Shown piece after piece: positions 8,572-16,731 of a DNA stretch of 42,249 nt. The position numbers and the translations under genes were made by a program. The notes under the pieces are model-generated. The model ran no database searches, had not been told where the DNA came from, and was given only the letters and a program-made list of their open reading frames with translations. The DNA is from Candidatus Omnitrophota bacterium (GTDB lineage: Bacteria; Omnitrophota; Gorgyraeia; Gygaellales; Profunditerraquicolaceae). Position 1 is the stretch's first letter. Every line of letters starts with the position of its first letter. The stretch is from assembly GCA_028717885.1 (NCBI GenBank), contig JAQUMX010000011.1, positions 1 through 42,249 on the forward strand, written 5' to 3'.

Positions 8572-9692
8572 GCGTCACTAGTTTGCTCACGGATATTTCC
8601 AGCGAGATGATTTATCCGATCCTGCCGATTTTTTTAGTCAACACGCTCGGTGCAAGCCCTGCGATATTAGGGGTTATAGAAGGAATCGCAGAAAGCTTAG
8701 CCAGCCTTTTAAAAGTTTTTTCCGGTTATTTTTCCGATAAATTCAAGCGCAGAAAGCCTTTTACGATTTTTGGATATGCCAGCTCTACTTTAGGCAAATT
8801 CTTTTTATTCATTGCTTATAACTGGCACGCTGTGTTGGTGGGCAGGATAGTTGACCGTTTCGGCAAAGGCGTGCGCACTGCCCCGCGCGACGCTTTGATT
8901 GCCGATAGCGCTGCCGCAGGAAAACGGGGCGCTGCCTTCGGCTTACATCGGGCAATGGATACGTTGGGCGCGGTAATTGGAGTAGCGTTTGCTTATTATC
9001 TGGTTACTGTTTCCCCGGGAGATTTAAGAAAAGTCTTTTTGTTCTCTTTGATCCCGGCATTTTTTGGTGTGCTTTTTTTGTTCCTGGTAAAAGAGAAAGC
9101 GGCGGCTCCGGCAGCAGCCGGTAAAAAAATAGAATTCAAGTGGAAAGCGCTGGATAAAAGGCTGAAATTATTTTTGATTTTTACCTTCATCTTTACTTTA
9201 GGCAATTCCTCCAATGCCTTCCTGTTGTTGCGCGCGCAAAAATCAGGCAGTTCCACTGCACAGGTAATCCTTTTATACCTGGTATATAACCTGGTTTATT
9301 TCGGGGTGATTTATCCGGCATCCAAGCTTTCCGATAAAATCGGCAGGAAGAAATTGTTGAGCTTAGGGTACCTTTTTTACGGATTAGTATATCTGGGTTT
9401 TGCCTTGAACCAATCTAATGATATGTTTTGGTTTTTATTTGGAGCGTATGGCCTGTATATAGCTTTTACCGAAGGCGTTGAAAAAGCCTTGATCGCTGAC
9501 ATGGCGCCGGCAGACTTACGCGCCACGGCAATTGGCTTGCATGCTACTCTTGTGGGCATCGGTTTGTTGCCGGCATCCTTATTCGCGGGTTTACTCTGGA
9601 AATTTTTTGGCGCCTCGGCGCCTTTTTATTTCGGCGGGTTTATGGGGATTTTAGCGAGTATTTGTCTCTTTTTTATCCTTAAAGGGGTTTAA
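8550..9692 (+). CDS. MFS transporter
   Basis: 12-TM-like protein with MFS motifs (SGYFSDKFKRRKPF, GRIVDRFGKGVRTAPRDALIAD); overlaps the lnt end. Confidence 0.85.
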   Translation: MFNIILLGVTSLLTDISSEMIYPILPIFLVNTLGASPAILGVIEGIAESLASLLKVFSGYFSDKFKRRKPFTIFGYASSTLGKFFLFIAYNWHAVLVGRIVDRFGKGVRTAPRDALIADSAAAGKRGAAFGLHRAMDTLGAVIGVAFAYYLVTVSPGDLRKVFLFSLIPAFFGVLFLFLVKEKAAAPAAAGKKIEFKWKALDKRLKLFLIFTFIFTLGNSSNAFLLLRAQKSGSSTAQVILLYLVYNLVYFGVIYPASKLSDKIGRKKLLSLGYLFYGLVYLGFALNQSNDMFWFLFGAYGLYIAFTEGVEKALIADMAPADLRATAIGLHATLVGIGLLPASLFAGLLWKFFGASAPFYFGGFMGILASICLFFILKGV

Positions 9693-10569
9693 GTTTTTCT
9701 TTGGGCTCGATGTGCACGATTACGTCGGAAACTTCGGGAATTCCTTTCTTGATTGCTTCTTCAATTTCTTCGCTGATCCTGTGTGCATTATCGACATGCA
9801 TATCGGGATTGACCTCGATATGTAGGTCAAGATAGATATCATCGGGCCTGCCGCGGGAGCGGATATTATGGCAGGTTCTTACCCCTTTTATTCCCAGTAC
9901 AATATCGGTTATTTGCCGGTCATCCAATATCACGGCAGTATCACAGAGCACCGCCGAGCTTTCCTTGACAATATCGTAACCGGCATGGGCAATAAATAAG
10001 GAAATAATAATCGTGACGATAGGGTCAATAATAGGAAAGCCCAGTTTAATTACGACCAGAGAAATGATGACGGAGAGAGAGGTAAAGATATCCGCTTTTG
10101 TGTGCATGGCATCAGAAATAAGGATGTCGCTTTTTAGGGCTTTACCTTTTTTTGTCTCATAATTCATTACCCAAAAATTTATTCCCATAGTAATAATCAT
10201 CACCAGGAAGCTAACCAGGTCGACCTTTGCCGCCAGCGGCTCCCGGAGATGGTGGAAACCTTCCTTCGCCAGGTTAAATGCCAGAAGAAAGAGCATTGCC
10301 GCGATAGCCAATGAAAACAATGTTTCATATTTTTTATGGCCGTAAGGATGGTCTTTGTCCGAAGGCTGACAGGCAAGGTTGATGCCGACAATGCCGATAA
10401 TATTCGAAGTGCCGTCGGAAAGTGAATGAAAGCCGTCGGCAGTCATGCTTTCGCAACGGCTGAAAATTCCGTAGAGGATTTTTGCGATCGCCACACCCCA
10501 GTTAAGCGCCAAAATCAAAAAAAGGACTTTACGGATGCGGCTGTAATGAAGGGCAGCGTTTTCTGTCAT
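9679..10569 (-). CDS. Cation diffusion facilitator (CDF) family transporter
   Basis: ADGFHSLSDGTSNIIGIVGI, HPYGHKKYETLFSL, DAMHTKADIFTSLSV, C-terminal cytoplasmic ZT-dimer-like domain. Start chosen at MTENAALHYS. Confidence 0.9.
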   Translation of the reverse strand: MTENAALHYSRIRKVLFLILALNWGVAIAKILYGIFSRCESMTADGFHSLSDGTSNIIGIVGINLACQPSDKDHPYGHKKYETLFSLAIAAMLFLLAFNLAKEGFHHLREPLAAKVDLVSFLVMIITMGINFWVMNYETKKGKALKSDILISDAMHTKADIFTSLSVIISLVVIKLGFPIIDPIVTIIISLFIAHAGYDIVKESSAVLCDTAVILDDRQITDIVLGIKGVRTCHNIRSRGRPDDIYLDLHIEVNPDMHVDNAHRISEEIEEAIKKGIPEVSDVIVHIEPKEKLKPL

Positions 10570-10628
10570 TAAAAAGCAATTATATACCTCTGGCGCCAAG
10601 ATTGCAAACAGATTATTTTTCTTGTTTA

Positions 10629-10657
10629 TTGATTTGGAAGTGGTTCTATGATAAGAT
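10629..10657 (+). promoter_or_regulatory. Putative sigma70-like promoter TTGATT-N17-TAAGAT, probably leaderless
   Basis: TTGATT 10629-10634, TAAGAT 10652-10657; ATG at 10667 is only 9 nt after the -10; no SD. Confidence 0.5.
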
Positions 10658-10666
10658 AAAAAAACT

Positions 10667-12109
10667 ATGATCGGACTTAAAGTTTTCTCCTTAATTTTTA
10701 CATTTGCCTGCCTATTCGGCATGGCCCAGGCCCAGCCAATCCAGGCAAGCGCACCGGAAAAAAATGAATTCGGGTACTTAGAGCCGTTTTCCGGGTATGA
10801 CCGGGTTTTGGTTTTAGCGCCCCATCCGGATGATGAGGCGATCGGCTGCGCCGGAGTGATCCAGGAAGCGTTAGCGAAGAACGCCAATATTCATGTGGTT
10901 TATCTGACCAACGGCGACCATAATGAATTTGCCTTTATCGTTTATGAAAAAAGAATCGTCTTTCGCACCGGCGAATTCATTCATCTAGGGGGAGTGCGCA
11001 GAAAAGAGGCAGTAAAGGCCATGGATTTATTAGGGTTAGATGAATCGGAACTTGCCTTTTTAGGGTATCCGGATAACGGTACCTTTACCATGTTTAAGGA
11101 TTATTGGCAGGAGGTGATTCCTTATCAAAGCCTGCTTACCAGGATCAATAAGGTTCCTTACAAAGAGAATTTTTCTTACGGATTGTCTTATAAGCCAGGC
11201 AACATTCTGGCTGACCTGGAGAAACTCCTGCTTAAATACCGGCCGAATAAAATTTTCGTTTCGCATCCGGCAGATGCCAATCTTGACCACGAAACTTTTT
11301 ACCTTTTTCTGCAGGTTGCCTTAAGCAATATTGAAAAAGACCTGCCCAGGCCAAAGGTTTATCCTTATTTGATTCATGTAGTCGGTTGGCCGCTACCGCG
11401 CAATTACCACCCTGAATTGCCGCTTTTCCCGCCGGAAAAATTCCTGGATACGCCGATTTCCTGGGTATTGTTCGGGCTTAAAGAAGCAGAGGTAGAGAAA
11501 AAACACCAGGCAATCCTTTGTTATAAGAGCCAGACAGAATCCAGCGCCTTTTATCTTTTAAGTTTTGCCCGGAAAAACGAATTGTTTGGGGATTACCCTC
11601 CGGTGGAGCTTAAATTTCCGCAAGCAGGCCCCCCTAAACAGGTTTCCGTTATGGAAAAAACCCTTAATTTTATTGACGGGCTCAGGGCGTCAAAAATCCA
11701 GGAGAAGAAGCCCGTTAAAAATAATTTTGCTTCAGTTACCCAGGATAAAGGAAAAATTACCTATTCTATGGAAAATGACGACCTGCTTATCCGCATCAAT
11801 AAGCCGCAAAGGGTAAAGAACCTGCTGCATACTATTTTTTATCTTTTTGGCTACAGTCACAAAACCCCTTTTGCCGAAATGCCGAAGTTGAGTGTTATTA
11901 CTAAGTATAATACCTTAAAAGTTTTTGACGGGAAAAACCAAAAACATGCTTCAAAAGCAAGCCTGGAATTTAAAGGCACTGAATTGACCTTGCGCATTCC
12001 GCTTAAGGAATTGGGTAACCCGGATTATATTTTGCTTGATGTTAAGGCTTATATGGGGATAACGCCTTTTTACATCTCGGGTTTTCGTAAAGTTACCCTA
12101 AGGAGGTAG
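10667..12109 (+). CDS. PIG-L family (GlcNAc-PI de-N-acetylase-like) deacetylase with additional C-terminal domain; secreted
   Basis: Signal peptide, LVLAPHPDDEAIGCAGVIQEAL Zn-binding motif, long C-terminal extension. Confidence 0.87.
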   Translation: MIGLKVFSLIFTFACLFGMAQAQPIQASAPEKNEFGYLEPFSGYDRVLVLAPHPDDEAIGCAGVIQEALAKNANIHVVYLTNGDHNEFAFIVYEKRIVFRTGEFIHLGGVRRKEAVKAMDLLGLDESELAFLGYPDNGTFTMFKDYWQEVIPYQSLLTRINKVPYKENFSYGLSYKPGNILADLEKLLLKYRPNKIFVSHPADANLDHETFYLFLQVALSNIEKDLPRPKVYPYLIHVVGWPLPRNYHPELPLFPPEKFLDTPISWVLFGLKEAEVEKKHQAILCYKSQTESSAFYLLSFARKNELFGDYPPVELKFPQAGPPKQVSVMEKTLNFIDGLRASKIQEKKPVKNNFASVTQDKGKITYSMENDDLLIRINKPQRVKNLLHTIFYLFGYSHKTPFAEMPKLSVITKYNTLKVFDGKNQKHASKASLEFKGTELTLRIPLKELGNPDYILLDVKAYMGITPFYISGFRKVTLRR

Positions 12110-12114
12110 GCAAG

Positions 12115-12600
12115 ATGCTGGAATTTAAGGCAATAAAAATAAATAAGCCGGAAGAAGTGAATTTGATTTTAGGACAGAGCCATTTTATCAAGACCGTAGA
12201 GGACCTTTATGAAGTTTTAGTGAACAATGTGCCGGGGATTAAATTCGGTTTGGCATTCGTAGAATCGAGCGGTGCCTGCAAAATCAGAAGTGAAGGTACG
12301 GATAGCGCATTACAAAAGCTTGCGCAAGAAAATGCTTTAAACATCGGGGCAGGGCATAGTTTCATCATTTTAATCGGCAATGCTTATCCGGTTAATGTCC
12401 TGAATGCAGTGAAATCCGTGCCTGAAGTTTGCTCAATCTATTGCGCTTCTGCCAATCCGGTAGAGGTGTTGGTTGCCGAGTCGGAAATGGGCAAGGGCAT
12501 TATCGGTGTTATCGACGGAGCTAAGCCAAAGGGCGTAGAAGACGCACAGGATAAGCAATGGCGCCATGAATTATTGCGGAAAATCGGGTATAAGCGTTAA
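12115..12600 (+). CDS. Adenosine-specific kinase / DUF355-family protein
   Basis: 161 aa; ESSGACKIRSEGTD...GAGHSFIILIGNAYPVNVLNAVKSVPEVCSIYCASANPVEVLVAESEMGKGIIGVIDG is typical of the family. Confidence 0.85.
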   Translation: MLEFKAIKINKPEEVNLILGQSHFIKTVEDLYEVLVNNVPGIKFGLAFVESSGACKIRSEGTDSALQKLAQENALNIGAGHSFIILIGNAYPVNVLNAVKSVPEVCSIYCASANPVEVLVAESEMGKGIIGVIDGAKPKGVEDAQDKQWRHELLRKIGYKR

Positions 12601-12647
12601 AATTCATTGAAAAGGCATGTGTTTCTGCTATATTTATTTATGCAGCG

Positions 12648-13559
12648 ATGGACTATAAACAAATCAACAAAAAATTAGGACGTTTTGCCGGTTGGTTTGG
12701 GTTAATTATTTGTTCTTTGATAATTAAGCTTATCCCTCAGTCCGGGCTTTATGCTTTTGCCGAAGGGATTGCCGCTTTCGGATACCGGGTAGCCGTAAAA
12801 CAGCGCAGGATTGCTTTGGAAAGCCTGCAGATTGCCTTTGGCCAGGAAAAATCAAAAGAGGAAATAGAAAAAATCGCCAAGGATTGCTTCCGTTTCATGG
12901 CAAAGTCGGCAATTGAAGTAATGTTCTTGACTGATAAGCCCGTGCTGTTAAAAAAGCAGATCAGCTTAGTCAATAAGCAGGCTTTAGACCGCGCATTGGC
13001 AAAAGGTAAGGGAGTGATTTTAGTGAGCGCCCACTTCGGAAATTTCCCCTTGCTTTTAGCCCGTTTAAGCCAGGAAGGTTATAAGGTTGCCGGCATTATG
13101 CGTCCGATGCGCGATTTGCGCGTAGAGAAAATTTTCGTGCAGAAGCGCGAAAAATACCACGTGCGTACTATTTACAGCACACCGCGTAATACTTGCGTAA
13201 ACCAGACCATTGAAACGCTGCGCCATAATCAGCTGGTTTTTATTCCTATCGACCAGAACTTCGGGACTGCCGGGGTATTTGTGGATTTCTTCGGGCAGAA
13301 GGCTGCAACGGCAACCGGACCGGTAATTTTTGCGCAACGCACCAAAGCCAGCCTCGTACCTTGTTTTATCGTGCGGCAAGAGGATAATACGCAAAGAATA
13401 ATTTTTGAGCCGGAGATAGATTTGGAGGAAGGCCCGACTCCTCAAAAAACCATTGAAATCAACATTCAGAAATTGACTAATGTTATCGAAACCTATATCC
13501 GTAAATTCCCTGCAGAGTGGGGTTGGGTTCACAGAAGATGGAAAAGTAAATTGAGCTAA
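12648..13559 (+). CDS. LpxL/HtrB-like lysophospholipid/lipid A acyltransferase
   Basis: VSAHFGNFPLL (HX-D/E-like acyltransferase motif region), PIDQNFGTAGVFVDFFGQKAATATGP, EWGWVHRRWK C-terminus. Confidence 0.9.
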   Translation: MDYKQINKKLGRFAGWFGLIICSLIIKLIPQSGLYAFAEGIAAFGYRVAVKQRRIALESLQIAFGQEKSKEEIEKIAKDCFRFMAKSAIEVMFLTDKPVLLKKQISLVNKQALDRALAKGKGVILVSAHFGNFPLLLARLSQEGYKVAGIMRPMRDLRVEKIFVQKREKYHVRTIYSTPRNTCVNQTIETLRHNQLVFIPIDQNFGTAGVFVDFFGQKAATATGPVIFAQRTKASLVPCFIVRQEDNTQRIIFEPEIDLEEGPTPQKTIEINIQKLTNVIETYIRKFPAEWGWVHRRWKSKLS

Positions 13560-13617
13560 CACCCGACTTTATCGGATAAGTCGGTGTGTATCTCTATACA
13601 AGGAGGTGTGACAAATG
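13560..13617 (+). promoter_or_regulatory. Two-hairpin 5'-UTR element, copy B
   Basis: CACCCGACTT-TATCGGAT-AAGTCGGTG (same bulged C and loop, covaried stem), then GTAT-CTCT-ATAC hairpin, AAGGAGGTGTGACAAATG. Confidence 0.65.
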
Positions 13618-13809
13618 GCTGACGAAAAAGGCAACGGGAAAAAAACCCTCGCCACCTTGTTTAAGGTCATCCTTGGTATTGCATTCCTGGTATTAGGCAT
13701 TTGGGCGGTTGTCAGGTGGTGGAAACTATTATTGATGATTATTAAGGGTTGTGTCGGGTTATTCCTGATTTTAGCCGGAGTAATCACTTTGGCTATCGCA
13801 AAAGAATAA
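13615..13809 (+). CDS. Small hydrophobic protein, two predicted TM segments
   Basis: 64 aa, strong SD (AAGGAGG), two hydrophobic stretches. Confidence 0.7.
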   Translation: MADEKGNGKKTLATLFKVILGIAFLVLGIWAVVRWWKLLLMIIKGCVGLFLILAGVITLAIAKE

Positions 13810-13834
13810 CAGCAGCTAGTTCTAAGGAGCCTTA

Positions 13835-13868
13835 GTTAGTGCCTACAAGGATGCTTGTAGGCACTAAC
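13835..13868 (+). terminator. Perfect 15-bp hairpin GTTAGTGCCTACAAG-GATG-CTTGTAGGCACTAAC
   Basis: Read directly; followed by CATTTT. Probable terminator or palindromic insulator after 13809. Confidence 0.65.
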
Positions 13869-13927
13869 CATTTTAAGAGCAATATTGACAAAAGCGTGAT
13901 TTTATGCTAAGCTGCATTTTAATTTGA

Positions 13928-13983
13928 TACCGGCTTTGAGAAAAAGGCCGGGAACGCATCTCTATGTGAGGAGGGATTCTATG
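13928..13983 (+). promoter_or_regulatory. Two-hairpin 5'-UTR element, copy C (divergent hairpin 1)
   Basis: CCGGC...GCCGG hairpin, then (C)GCAT-CTCT-ATGT(G) hairpin, AGGAGG, ATG at 13981. Hairpin 2 and spacing match copies A/B; hairpin 1 lacks the TATCGGAT loop. Confidence 0.5.
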
Positions 13984-14520
13984 AAGGTAAGAAAAGTAGC
14001 GGTTTATGGAATCATAGTTTCTTTTATCCTGATTAATACCGGTTTAGCACTGAGCCAGACAACAACCGCAACCACCGGTGCAGGCGAGAAAGCCGAGCCT
14101 GAGACCGAATGGTTATGGGGCGAAGTGGTAAGCGTTGATCCGATGACCAGCGAGATAAAAGTTAAAACCCTTGACTATAAAAATGATACCGAAATAGAAG
14201 TTTTGGTGAACGTCGACGACAAAACGACTTACGAAAACATTAAGTCAGCGGCTGAAATTAAGCCCAAAGATTCCTTAAGTATTGATTACATCGTAACAGC
14301 CGAAGGCAAAAACCTGGCAAAGAATATTAGCCTGGAAAAGGCCGAGGTTTCTGATATGCCAATCTCTGCAGGAGATACCGCGCCCACGACAGTAGTAGGA
14401 GCGACGATTCCTTCGGATACCGAGGTAACACCTCAGGGGAAGGTAGAAGATCAAAAACCAGCCTCTATATCAACAGCAACGCCTGACGAAAGCCCAAAAG
14501 CGGACTCTTCCAAGTATTAA
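13981..14520 (+). CDS. Secreted hypothetical protein (DUF5666-like OB/beta-rich domain guess)
   Basis: Signal peptide MKVRKVAVYGIIVSFILINTGLALS; SD GAGGAGG just upstream of ATG 13981, so this start is preferred over 13924. Confidence 0.7.
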   Translation: MKVRKVAVYGIIVSFILINTGLALSQTTTATTGAGEKAEPETEWLWGEVVSVDPMTSEIKVKTLDYKNDTEIEVLVNVDDKTTYENIKSAAEIKPKDSLSIDYIVTAEGKNLAKNISLEKAEVSDMPISAGDTAPTTVVGATIPSDTEVTPQGKVEDQKPASISTATPDESPKADSSKY

Positions 14521-14550
14521 CTTATAAAAGAAAGAATTCTTTTTAAAAGA

Positions 14551-14585
14551 AAGGCAGGGGATTAAAACCCTGCCTTCTTGTTTTC
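14551..14585 (+). terminator. Rho-independent terminator
   Basis: AAGGCAGGG-GATTAAAA-CCCTGCCTT followed by CTTGTTTT. Confidence 0.8.
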
Positions 14586-15236
14586 ATGCCTAAACCAATA
14601 CGACGCGTAAAGCTGGTAATTTTCGACCTCGATGGGACGCTGATTGATGCTTTCCCGGCAATAATTCGCAGTTTCAATTTTATTATGCGTAGCTTAGGGT
14701 ATCCTCTTCGGGATGCTTTGACTATCCGCCGGGCAGTGGGCTGGGGTGATAGTAATTTGCTAAAGCCTTTTGTGCCGAAGAAAGATTTACCCCGGGCAGC
14801 CGCGCTTTACCGCAGGCACCATAAACAGGCCTTACTTACCGGGTCCAGGCTTTATCCCGGAGCCAGGAAGCTCCTGGTTTATTTAAAATCAAAAGGGTAT
14901 CAATTGGCGGTTGCCAGCAACCGGCCAACGGCCTTCTCTCAAATAATTATCCGCCGCCATCATTTAAATAAATTTTTTGCCCAGGTTATTTGTGCGGATG
15001 TTTTAAAAAAAGGCAAGCCTCACCCGCAAATCCTTAAAGAGATTATGCGTAAGCTTCGTTTTGCACCCGGTGAAACAGTTTTTGTCGGGGATATGGCTAT
15101 TGATGCCGAAACTGCCAGGCGCGCCAAAGTTAAGGCAATTATCGTATTAAGCGATCCCGGGATGGAAAAAAAGATCCGGTTGGAAAAGCCCTATGATTTG
15201 ATACGCAGGATTAGCTTGTTAGCTAAGCTTGTATAA
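14586..15236 (+). CDS. HAD-family hydrolase (phosphoglycolate phosphatase-like)
   Basis: VIFDLDGTLIDAFPAI, VASNRPT, FVGDMAIDAETARRAKV motifs. Confidence 0.88.
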   Translation: MPKPIRRVKLVIFDLDGTLIDAFPAIIRSFNFIMRSLGYPLRDALTIRRAVGWGDSNLLKPFVPKKDLPRAAALYRRHHKQALLTGSRLYPGARKLLVYLKSKGYQLAVASNRPTAFSQIIIRRHHLNKFFAQVICADVLKKGKPHPQILKEIMRKLRFAPGETVFVGDMAIDAETARRAKVKAIIVLSDPGMEKKIRLEKPYDLIRRISLLAKLV

Positions 15237-15288
15237 GGCATTTAGCCTTGACCTGGGGCGATTTTTAGTGTAAAATTAATTAATTTAT

Positions 15289-15954
15289 ATGAGGAAACCT
15301 CTTTTTGTTTTCTATTCTACATGCCTGCTCCTGATTCTTAGCGGATGTGCTACCTTTAAGCCTGGTTCCCAGGCAAAAAATAACTTAAAAATTGCCGCTT
15401 TACCGGCTTATTCCGGGCCAAAGGCAAAAGTTGTGGTGGCGGATTTTGACTTACAGGCGGCAAAAGCAGGCATGGAAGTGGCTGTGGGGTTACGGCAAAT
15501 GCTCCTGGTTGCTTTAAATAACAGCAGCCGTTTTGTTATTATCGACCGCCAGAAAACAGGGGCGGAGGTAGCTAAAAATTCCGATCTTATTCTTACCGCG
15601 ACAGTCACAGAATTCGAGCCGCAATCTTCCGGAGGCAGTGCCGGGATTGGTAGCGGCGGAGGCGCTGCGAATGGTAATTTAGGCGGGTTATTAGGAGCCT
15701 CAGTGAATAAAGCACATCTGGCTCTGGATATCCGGATTGTTGATAGTGCTACTTCCCAGGTTTTAGCAGCTACCCGGGTACAGGGGCAGGCAGCGGATAG
15801 CATGGTTAGTGCTGTAACCGCGGGTAATCTCGGCTTAGGCGATGGCTTAACTGTTTACGCAAGCACGCCGATGGAGCGGGCGATTCGCGTTTGCATCGCA
15901 GAAGCTGTGCGTTTTATTTCTTTAGCTACGCCAGAAAAATACTACAAATATTAA
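15289..15954 (+). CDS. CsgG/HfaB-like lipoprotein
   Basis: Lipobox LILSGC; VVADFDLQAAKAGMEVAVGLRQMLLVALNNSSRFVIIDRQ is CsgG-like; Gly-rich insert. Confidence 0.65.
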   Translation: MRKPLFVFYSTCLLLILSGCATFKPGSQAKNNLKIAALPAYSGPKAKVVVADFDLQAAKAGMEVAVGLRQMLLVALNNSSRFVIIDRQKTGAEVAKNSDLILTATVTEFEPQSSGGSAGIGSGGGAANGNLGGLLGASVNKAHLALDIRIVDSATSQVLAATRVQGQAADSMVSAVTAGNLGLGDGLTVYASTPMERAIRVCIAEAVRFISLATPEKYYKY

Positions 15955-15972
15955 TTTAGAAGGAGAGGATAA

Positions 15973-16053
15973 ATGGGTAAAAGGAAACGTAGAGGCAAGC
16001 TTAATTGGCGCTCAAAAAAAGCAAATAAAGGCCGCAGGCCGAATTTAGGATAA
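15973..16053 (+). CDS. 26-aa highly basic protein MGKRKRRGKLNWRSKKANKGRRPNLG (bTHX-like ribosomal protein candidate)
   Basis: Strong SD (AGGAGAGGATAA) 5' of ATG; 12 of 26 residues are K/R; starts MGK and contains RRGK as in bTHX proteins. Below the ORF-track cutoff. Confidence 0.6.
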   Translation: MGKRKRRGKLNWRSKKANKGRRPNLG

Positions 16054-16062
16054 ACATTTTCC

Positions 16063-16731
16063 ATGCAACGCAGGCTTTCCAGTATTTCTGACTGCAGGGT
16101 TTTTTTTGATTTTGATAACACCCTTACTCCATTCGATGTTTTGGATGACATCGTAAAGCGTTTTTCCATAAATAAAGGATGGGTTTCCTTTGAGCAGGCA
16201 TGGAAAAAAGGCAAAATCGGTTCTCAAGCTTGCCTTGAAGGGCAGTTACGCTCAGTGAGGGTGAACCGGAAGGATCTAGTGCGCTACCTTTCCCGGATTA
16301 AAATCGACCCTACCTTCCATAAGTTTTTCGCGATGTTAAAAAAGGAAGGATTAAGCCCGATTATCTTAAGCGACAGCTTTAAGTTTATTATCGAGGAGAT
16401 TCTGAAAAACAACGGCATCAGAGAAGTCAAAGTATATGCCAATGGTTTAAGGTTTTCCGGAAACAGGCTGGCCCCTTTTTTCCCTTACCGCAATCAGAAG
16501 TGCCCGCGCTGCGCGCACTGTAAAAAGAAAAACTTGCTAAAAAAGGAAGTTAAAGATAAAATAATTATGTATGTCGGGGATGGGCTTTCGGATATCTGCC
16601 CGGCAGAATGTTCCGACATAGTTTTTGCCAAAGGCAGGCTATTGCGGCACTTCAGGGACAAAAAGCGCCTCTGCGTTGCCTTTAATTCTATCGAAGATAT
16701 TCATAACTATTTCCGGGGGTTGGGAAAATGA
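16063..16731 (+). CDS. HAD-IB/MtnX-like phosphatase
   Basis: VFFDFDNTLTPFDVLDDIV, ILSDSFKFIIEEIL, YVGDGLSDICPAECSDIVFAKG. Confidence 0.85.
   Translation: MQRRLSSISDCRVFFDFDNTLTPFDVLDDIVKRFSINKGWVSFEQAWKKGKIGSQACLEGQLRSVRVNRKDLVRYLSRIKIDPTFHKFFAMLKKEGLSPIILSDSFKFIIEEILKNNGIREVKVYANGLRFSGNRLAPFFPYRNQKCPRCAHCKKKNLLKKEVKDKIIMYVGDGLSDICPAECSDIVFAKGRLLRHFRDKKRLCVAFNSIEDIHNYFRGLGK

Noticed and set aside
13835-13868. CRISPR or mobile-element end
   Set aside because: A single perfect hairpin with no repeat/spacer periodicity or transposase; most likely terminator-like.
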